Assembly (NCBI GenBank): GCA_965371445.1
Contig: CBDUYN010000267.1
Location: 1 to 10,308 of the forward strand
Source: DASWIG01 sp965371445
GTDB lineage: Bacteria; Acidobacteriota; Thermoanaerobaculia; Multivoradales; J023
DNA: 10,308 nucleotides
Direction: 5' to 3'
Below the pieces are notes generated by a model. That model was not told the DNA's origin. It worked only from the letters and a program-made list of their open reading frames with translations, and ran no database searches. Every line of letters starts with the position of its first letter. The stretch's first letter is position 1. Position numbers and translations under genes: made by a program. Positions 6,225 through 10,308 of the stretch are shown piece after piece.

Positions 6225-7778
6225 ATGAGAATCGACGAGAACGACTTCTTCCACGAGGCGACGCTCAGAATCTGCGGCCACCTGGCGATCGAGTCGGGGA
6301 TGGCCTCGTGCGTGCGCTACCTCGCCCCGATCGTCCCCCTGGACGTGATGATCGTCGATCTCATCGACGGGAACAGCGGTGCCATCCGGACGATCGCGCA
6401 GGCGACGGCCGCGGGTGGAAAGCGCTTCGAGCGGACGACGCAGGTCCCGCCGGTCCCGCCGGCGGAGGCGGCGCAGTGGGCCGAGCGCCGGGTCTGGATC
6501 ATGAACCGGCCGGAGGAGGACCCCGTCGGCCGGCGGATGACCGAGGCTTTCGGCATCACGGGCCATTCGCTCCTCCTTCTATTCCTGGAGCTCGACGGGC
6601 AGCGGATTGGCAAGCTGGTCCTGGCAGCCGTCGGCCGGGACCGCTACACCGAAGAGCACGCGCGTCTCGTTTCGCTTCTGAACGAGCCTTTTGCCATCGC
6701 CCTCGCCAATGCCTTGGAGCACCGTGAGGTCGAGCGTTTGAAGGACCTCCTGGCCGACGACAACCGCTATCTCCGGGAGGAAATCTCCCGCCTGCGGGGG
6801 GAGGAGATCGTCGGCGAGGACTTCGGCCTGGCTCCGGTGATGGATCTCGTCCGCCAAGTCGCGGTGCGCGACTCGCCGGTCCTTCTCCTGGGGGAGACCG
6901 GGGTCGGCAAAGACGTCATCGCCAAGGCCATCCACGACGGATCGCCCCGCCGTCAGGGTCCGATGGTCAAGGTCAACTGCGGCGCGATTCCCGACACGCT
7001 CTTGGACAGCGAGCTTTTTGGTCACGAGAAGGGTGCCTTCACCGGGGCGCTGGCCCAGAAGCGCGGACGCTTCGAGCGCGCCCAGGGGGGCACGATCTTT
7101 CTCGACGAGGTGGGGGACCTGCCGCCCGAGGCCCAGGTGAGGCTTCTGCGGGTCCTGCAGACGCGGGAGATCGAGCGGGTGGGAGGGAGCGGACCGATCA
7201 TAGTCGACGCGCGGGTCGTCGCGGCGACCAACCGCGACCTGGAGGCGATGGTGGCCCAGGGCCGCTTCCGCAAGGACCTGTGGTTTCGGTTGAACGTCTT
7301 CCCGATCACGGTACCACCGCTCCGCGAGCGTCGCCCCGACATCCCGGCGCTCGTCCAGCACTTCATCGATACCAAGGCGCGGCGGTTGAAGCTGGAGACG
7401 GTGCCGAGGCTCGTCCCTGGGGCCCTCGAGCCACTCATGGGCTACGACTGGCCGGGCAACGTCCGCGAGCTCGAGAACGTCGTCGAGCGGGCGCTGATCC
7501 TCTGTCGCGACGGCGAGCTTTCCTTCGACCGCTGGATCCCCACCGCGGCCGACGGCGCCGCTCCGCCGGCCGGGAGCGCGCCGGACGACGACGAGCCCCT
7601 GAAGCTCGACGAGCTCGTCGCGCGCCACGTTCGGCGGGTCCTGGAGCGGACCGGGGGCAAGGTCCACGGCCCCGGCGGGGCCGCGCAGGTTCTGGGGATC
7701 AACGCTTCGACGTTACGCAATCGGATGCAGAAGCTCGGCATCCCCTTCGGGCGCCTTCGCTATTCACCCTCCCGATAA
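6225..7778 (+). CDS. Sigma-54-dependent transcriptional activator (GAF-AAA+-Fis HTH)
   Basis: This is a 517-aa enhancer-binding protein. The N-terminal GAF-type sensor is at about 10-165 (FFHEATLRICGHLAIE, as in FhlA-like regulators). A helical linker follows at about 165-192, then the AAA+ domain at about 195-425. That domain carries Walker A GETGVGKD (223-230), an intact sigma-54 contact loop GAFTGA (270-275), Walker B GGTIFLDEVGDL (288-299), FRKDLWFRLNVFPI (348-361) and YDWPGNVRELENVVERA (407-423). The C-terminal Fis helix-turn-helix spans about 460-506 (GGAAQVLGINASTLRNRMQKLGI). The GAF domain, not a phosphorylatable receiver domain, implies direct ligand or redox sensing. The ligand is unknown; C17 and C29 lie in the sensor. 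The start could also be TTG at 6213, four codons earlier. Neither has a clear ribosome binding site. It is divergent from the operon it most likely controls. Confidence 0.95.
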   Translation: MRIDENDFFHEATLRICGHLAIESGMASCVRYLAPIVPLDVMIVDLIDGNSGAIRTIAQATAAGGKRFERTTQVPPVPPAEAAQWAERRVWIMNRPEEDPVGRRMTEAFGITGHSLLLLFLELDGQRIGKLVLAAVGRDRYTEEHARLVSLLNEPFAIALANALEHREVERLKDLLADDNRYLREEISRLRGEEIVGEDFGLAPVMDLVRQVAVRDSPVLLLGETGVGKDVIAKAIHDGSPRRQGPMVKVNCGAIPDTLLDSELFGHEKGAFTGALAQKRGRFERAQGGTIFLDEVGDLPPEAQVRLLRVLQTREIERVGGSGPIIVDARVVAATNRDLEAMVAQGRFRKDLWFRLNVFPITVPPLRERRPDIPALVQHFIDTKARRLKLETVPRLVPGALEPLMGYDWPGNVRELENVVERALILCRDGELSFDRWIPTAADGAAPPAGSAPDDDEPLKLDELVARHVRRVLERTGGKVHGPGGAAQVLGINASTLRNRMQKLGIPFGRLRYSPSR

Positions 7779-7807
7779 TTGTGCTCCCAACGAATCGCCC
7801 GACGCAC

Positions 7808-7833
7808 GCCTTCGGGATCGCCTCCGCGAAGGC
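7808..7833. terminator. Hairpin between convergent genes, possible two-way terminator
   Basis: GCCTTCG (7808-7814) pairs perfectly with CGAAGGC (7827-7833), and GGA/TCC inside the loop can extend the stem. On the plus strand it is followed by pyrimidine-rich CTCTTCTCCTT rather than a clean T-run. It is placed 30 nt past the activator stop (7778) and 26 nt past the stop (7859) of the converging gene, just where a shared terminator is expected. A second pairing, CCTTCGGG (7809-7816) with CCCGAAGG (7870-7877), is possible. Confidence 0.45.
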
Positions 7834-7858
7834 CGCGGCTCTTCTCCTTCCGACCTCT

Positions 7859-8950
7859 CTACGGACTCGCCCGAAGGAGCAAAGAAAGCTCGTCGGACGC
7901 CATGTCCTCGTGGATCGGCAAGAGCAGGTATTCACCGTCGCGTTCGAGCCCTTCCGGCAGGTCTCCGGTCCAGCTCGCGATGTAGAGTCGCGCCGGTTCG
8001 GAAGGCGGCGGGATCACGATCTTGACCGTCTCGCCCGGCCGGACGACGAATCGTTTTCGCCCGACGCTGGCCGAGGATTCCGTATGGCTCATCGCGGAGA
8101 AGCTCTTCCTCAGGACCGAGCGCGTGTGGACGATCACCAGGAGCTCCTCCTCTGCGGTCCACCAGGAACGGACGTTGCCTGAGATCCGCAGCTCCACTCG
8201 CGCGGTGTCGCCGTCCTCACCGCGCACCTCGGGGACCTCCCAGCGCCGCGCCTCGAAGTCGAAGCCGAGAGCCTCGCCTTGCCGGCCTTCGAGCTGCTGG
8301 CTCAGGACCTTGCCGGGTCCGCCGGCCTCGTCGTAAAGCAGCCACACCTCGAGGCGCGAGGGGTTCTGCGCCAACTCCGGCGCTCCGGCGACCTCGGCCG
8401 AGAGGGTCACCATGAGGGATTCGAAGAAGCACTCGAACCCCTCCGGCACCTCGAGCTCGACACGGTCCAGGATGCGGTATTGGCCGTGGTTGAGCACCAC
8501 GGTGCCGCCGCCTGAGGCGACCTCGCGCGGCCAGTCGTCGGCGGTTCCCGCTTCCACGTCGGTGCGCAGCCGGGCCCAACGGTAGGCCAGGGTCACCCTT
8601 TCGTCCCGGAGGTCGACGAGCCGGGAGTCGATTTTCCAGAGAAAGGTGGGACCCGGCGCCGGCTCCTGGGGCATGACGCCGCCCATCTGGTAGGTGCAGT
8701 GAGGCGCTCCGCCGCGGCCTGCGTCCCTGAAGCCGGCGGCGATCAGAAGCTGCGTCTCCTCTTCGGCCGCCAACCCTCCGCCGACGGAGCCGCCCTCGTA
8801 GGTGTGACCGCCTTTCTGGGTCAAGAGGAGCCGGGCCTCGACCTTGGGGGTCAGCTTCTCCGACGGCATGACCGGCTCGGACGGTTGGGCCAAGACCACC
8901 GCGGTGGCCGAGAGGAATGCTGTGACGAGGACGAACGACCATGTCTTCAT
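7859..8950 (-). CDS. Exported protein of unknown function in the ECF sigma operon
   Basis: This is a 363-aa protein. The signal peptide (1-21, MKTWSFVLVTAFLSATAVVLA) is followed by QPSE, with no lipobox, so a periplasmic or surface protein is likely. I recognise no family. The mature part has two cysteines (C85 in APHCTYQ, C174 in GFECFFES) that could form a disulfide. Sequence texture suggests several beta-rich segments: IDSRLVDLRDERVTLAYRW, then QYRILDRVELEVPEGFECFF, then WWTAEEELLVIVHTR, then KRFVVRPGETVKIVIPPP near the end. A beta-sandwich content is inferred. The ATG at 8950 has AGGAG 9 nt upstream. The frame is open further upstream, but that part overlaps the anti-sigma gene. It lies 26 nt after the anti-sigma gene and may be the output or sensed partner of that sigma system. 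Confidence 0.8.
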   Translation of the reverse strand: MKTWSFVLVTAFLSATAVVLAQPSEPVMPSEKLTPKVEARLLLTQKGGHTYEGGSVGGGLAAEEETQLLIAAGFRDAGRGGAPHCTYQMGGVMPQEPAPGPTFLWKIDSRLVDLRDERVTLAYRWARLRTDVEAGTADDWPREVASGGGTVVLNHGQYRILDRVELEVPEGFECFFESLMVTLSAEVAGAPELAQNPSRLEVWLLYDEAGGPGKVLSQQLEGRQGEALGFDFEARRWEVPEVRGEDGDTARVELRISGNVRSWWTAEEELLVIVHTRSVLRKSFSAMSHTESSASVGRKRFVVRPGETVKIVIPPPSEPARLYIASWTGDLPEGLERDGEYLLLPIHEDMASDELSLLLRASP

Positions 8951-8976
8951 GGGGGGTCTCTCCTGGGGTCTTGTCG

Positions 8977-9405
8977 TTATTCGGGATGCCAGTCGACGCC
9001 GGCCTCGAAATAGAGCACCCGGTTCGGGACCGGGGGCTCGGACGCGGCCGTCCTTTCGGCCGGCGTCGCGGCTTGCGGGGTCCCCTCGGGAGGGAGGGGC
9101 GGTTTCCACCAGAGCCAGAACGAGAAGACGACGGCGGCGAAAGCCGCCATGGCCGCCGGGATCGCCATCGGCAGGGGCGCCGGGCGCCACCACCAGGGGA
9201 GGGGGCGCGCGAAGCGGTCGTCGAGGACGGTGACGAGCGCCGGGCTCGGGCGGCGCGGGTCGCGTTCCAGGGTCTCGCGCAGGCGCAGGAAGTCGAGCAA
9301 CGCGGCGTGGCCCACCGGCTGCTCGAGCATCTCCACCAGGTGCGCGGTGTCGACGGCTTCCCCGTCGACGAAGGCGGAAAGGATCTCCAGGTCTCTCTCT
9401 TGCAT
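8977..9405 (-). CDS. Single-pass membrane anti-sigma factor (RseA-like, no zinc motif)
   Basis: This is a 142-aa protein encoded 14 nt after an ECF sigma gene, with AGGAG 8 nt before its ATG. The N-terminal cytoplasmic part starts LEILSAFVDGE (6-16), the usual opening of anti-sigma domains. One transmembrane helix follows at about 79-100 (ending FSFWLWW), then a short Pro/Ala-rich periplasmic tail of about 40 residues. It has no cysteine at all, so the HxxxCxxC zinc anti-sigma motif is absent, and it belongs with RseA-like or divergent types. It would hold the sigma factor at the membrane until a periplasmic signal or protease releases it. The call rests on position, the N-terminal motif and topology. 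Confidence 0.82.
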   Translation of the reverse strand: MQERDLEILSAFVDGEAVDTAHLVEMLEQPVGHAALLDFLRLRETLERDPRRPSPALVTVLDDRFARPLPWWWRPAPLPMAIPAAMAAFAAVVFSFWLWWKPPLPPEGTPQAATPAERTAASEPPVPNRVLYFEAGVDWHPE

Positions 9406-9419
9406 CAGGCTTCTCCTAT

Positions 9420-9893
9420 CTATCGGAGGTTCTCCGACTCCGCCAGGGCCGCGCGCAGGCTCTGGCGGGCCCGGTAGATGCGGGACCGTACGGCCGCGCG
9501 GGTCGTACGGCAGGCGGTGGCGATCTCGTCGTAGCTCAGGCCCCCCACCTCACGCATCAGGAAGAGCTCGCGCTCTTCGTCGCCGAGTTGATGGAGGGCG
9601 TCGTCGAGGCGCAGCTGCACTTCCTGGCGCGGGTGCACGGCCATGGCCTCCGGCGGCGGGTCGGCCCGCTCGGGACGACGCTTCCTTCGGCGCCAACGGT
9701 CGATCCACAGGTTGCGGGCGGTGCGAAAAAGCCAGGCCCGCTCGCCAAGGTGCCCGCCAGCGGCCGAACCGCGCAAGGCCCGCAGGAAGACCTCCTGCGT
9801 CAGGTCCTCGGCCACCGCCTCGGCGCCGCCCAGGCACAGGAAGAAGCGGTAGACCTGGAGGTGGTACTGTTGGTAAAGCTCTTGGATCGCCAT
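9420..9893 (-). CDS. ECF (extracytoplasmic function) RNA polymerase sigma factor
   Basis: This is a 157-aa sigma-70-family factor with only regions 2 and 4. Region 2 spans about 1-72: LYQQYHLQVYRFFLCLGG, then AEDLTQEVFLRAL (28-40), and a basic RTARNLWIDRWRRRKRR (58-73) that would melt the -10 and contact DNA. Region 4 spans about 95-150 with the helix-turn-helix LSYDEIATACRTTRAAVRSRIYRARQSL. The length is normal for minimal ECF factors. The start at ATG 9893 has GAGGAG 5 nt upstream. It is followed at once by its presumed membrane anti-sigma factor and an exported protein, so it is probably released by an envelope signal. ECF factors often drive their own operon. I could not identify a clear -35/-10 pair upstream. 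Confidence 0.95.
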   Translation of the reverse strand: MAIQELYQQYHLQVYRFFLCLGGAEAVAEDLTQEVFLRALRGSAAGGHLGERAWLFRTARNLWIDRWRRRKRRPERADPPPEAMAVHPRQEVQLRLDDALHQLGDEERELFLMREVGGLSYDEIATACRTTRAAVRSRIYRARQSLRAALAESENLR

Positions 9894-9928
9894 CTCGTCT
9901 CCTCATATCTTAAGACGACCAGGACCCG

Positions 9929-9950
9929 CGAAGATCGCAAAGAATCTTCG
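9929..9950. promoter_or_regulatory. Perfect dyad upstream of the ECF sigma gene
   Basis: CGAAGAT (9929-9935) and ATCTTCG (9944-9950) are exact inverted repeats around an 8-bp spacer. The dyad is 36-57 bp upstream of the sigma start codon. It could be an operator for a dimeric regulator or a hairpin in the leader RNA. I do not recognise it as a known site. Confidence 0.35.
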
Positions 9951-9990
9951 AGCGGTCTCGAGAGCTATCCCGGGTGCCAGAGCGCCACTC

Positions 9991-10013
9991 GGCGGGGGTG
10001 GCGGCGGTGGCGG
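9991..10013 (+). other. G-rich tract with quadruplex potential
   Basis: Seven runs of two or more G (GG, GGGGG, GG, GG, GG, GG, GG) are separated by single C or T. This fits a two-layer G-quadruplex on the plus strand, i.e. the non-template strand for anything transcribed to the right. Two-layer forms are weak, so it may only reflect local base composition. Confidence 0.25.
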
Positions 10014-10084
10014 TAACTGACCACCGGAAGACCCCCTTTTTGAATGTAGCCCGGGCTTCACCCCAGCGTTGCATTGAATCCGGA

Positions 10085-10268
10085 CCGTTTCGGCCCAAAG
10101 TCCCTGGGATCCAGGGCTGAACGGCTTTTGAAGGGGGGGGCGAGTCAAAGCTCACCTGCGGTGAGGTCTGGCGACAGCATCGCCAGCGGGCGTTGTGGGG
10201 TTCGATCTAATAACCCGGCATTTATGCCCGTGCTACGAGTTCGAAGACGGCTCAAGACACCCTGTGTC
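10085..10268. repeat. Cluster of perfect short hairpins (possible structured RNA)
   Basis: In order: CCCTGG-GAT-CCAGGG (10102-10116), enclosed by CCGTT (10085-10089) and AACGG (10120-10124); CTCACC-TGC-GGTGAG (10151-10165); CTGGCGA-CAGCA-TCGCCAG (10168-10186); GGGTT/AACCC (10198-10216), enclosed by CGGGC/GCCCG (10187-10191/10226-10230); and GACAC-CCT-GTGTC (10256-10268). No open frame is supported and no known RNA family is recognised. The strand is not determined by the pairing. Confidence 0.4.
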
Positions 10269-10308
10269 AACCTCTAGGTCCAAATCGGCTTCCAGAGAAG
10301 ACGAAGAG

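Larger units (their letters stand above)
9894..10308. other. Non-coding region upstream of the ECF sigma gene
   Basis: I see no gene here; the open frames encode Pro-rich, low-complexity peptides without motifs. Nearest the sigma gene there is a perfect 7-bp dyad (9929-9950) that may be an operator or leader hairpin. A G-rich run follows at 9991-10013. From about 10085 to 10268 there is a cluster of short perfect hairpins that may be a structured RNA or a repeat remnant. A run of eight G (10133-10140) is a likely site of sequencing error. The promoter of the ECF operon must lie in this stretch, but its boxes are not recognisable. Confidence 0.55.

Noticed and set aside
6579..7667. A 362-codon minus-strand open frame opposite the activator
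   Set aside because: The plus strand has intact Walker A, GAFTGA, Walker B and Fis motifs in frame; the antisense frame has nothing recognisable.
10198..10216. tRNA-like T-arm (GGGTTCGATCT)
   Set aside because: No matching acceptor, anticodon or D arm can be built around it.
10085..10240. Group II intron or attC remnant
   Set aside because: I could not find a domain V-like hairpin, integron core sites or any reverse transcriptase or integrase fragment.

Overview
The window is GC-rich, densely coded DNA from a diderm (Gram-negative-type) bacterium. It encodes exported proteins, an outer-membrane beta-barrel and a sigma-54 activator. The base composition, gene style and gene set would suit Acidobacteriota or a deltaproteobacterial/myxobacterial relative. 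That placement is inference; no rRNA or marker gene is present.

Layout: (1) 1-494 holds no convincing gene but many inverted repeats, including a likely minus-strand terminator. (2) 6063 down to 495, minus strand, is one tightly packed six-gene operon: a 93-aa protein of unknown function, a periplasmic LolA-like protein, two FtsX/LolCE-type permeases, a LolD-type ATPase and an outer-membrane beta-barrel protein. Gaps are at most 14 nt, or the genes overlap. (3) 6064-6224 is a divergent control region. It holds a very good sigma-54 (-24/-12) promoter facing the operon and, 75-126 bp upstream of its predicted start, three 16-bp dyads of the form TTGCC-N6-GGCAA. (4) 6225-7778, plus strand, is a GAF-AAA+-Fis sigma-54 activator. 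(5) 9893 down to 7859, minus strand, is a second operon: an ECF sigma factor, a membrane anti-sigma factor without cysteines and an exported protein of unknown function. It converges on the activator gene across a hairpin. (6) 9894-10308 is non-coding, with a dyad near the ECF gene and a cluster of short perfect hairpins.

How it may work: the activator probably senses a signal through its GAF domain, binds the three dyads and opens the sigma-54 promoter. That would produce a complete inner-membrane, periplasm and outer-membrane route, by analogy with Lol and DUF1302/LolA-like trans-envelope systems for lipids, lipoproteins or other hydrophobic cargo. The cargo cannot be read from the sequence. 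The dyads also lie just upstream of the activator's own start, so autoregulation is likely. The ECF operon looks like a separate envelope-stress or signalling unit. The most interesting item is the self-contained sigma-54 circuit controlling a trans-envelope transport operon.
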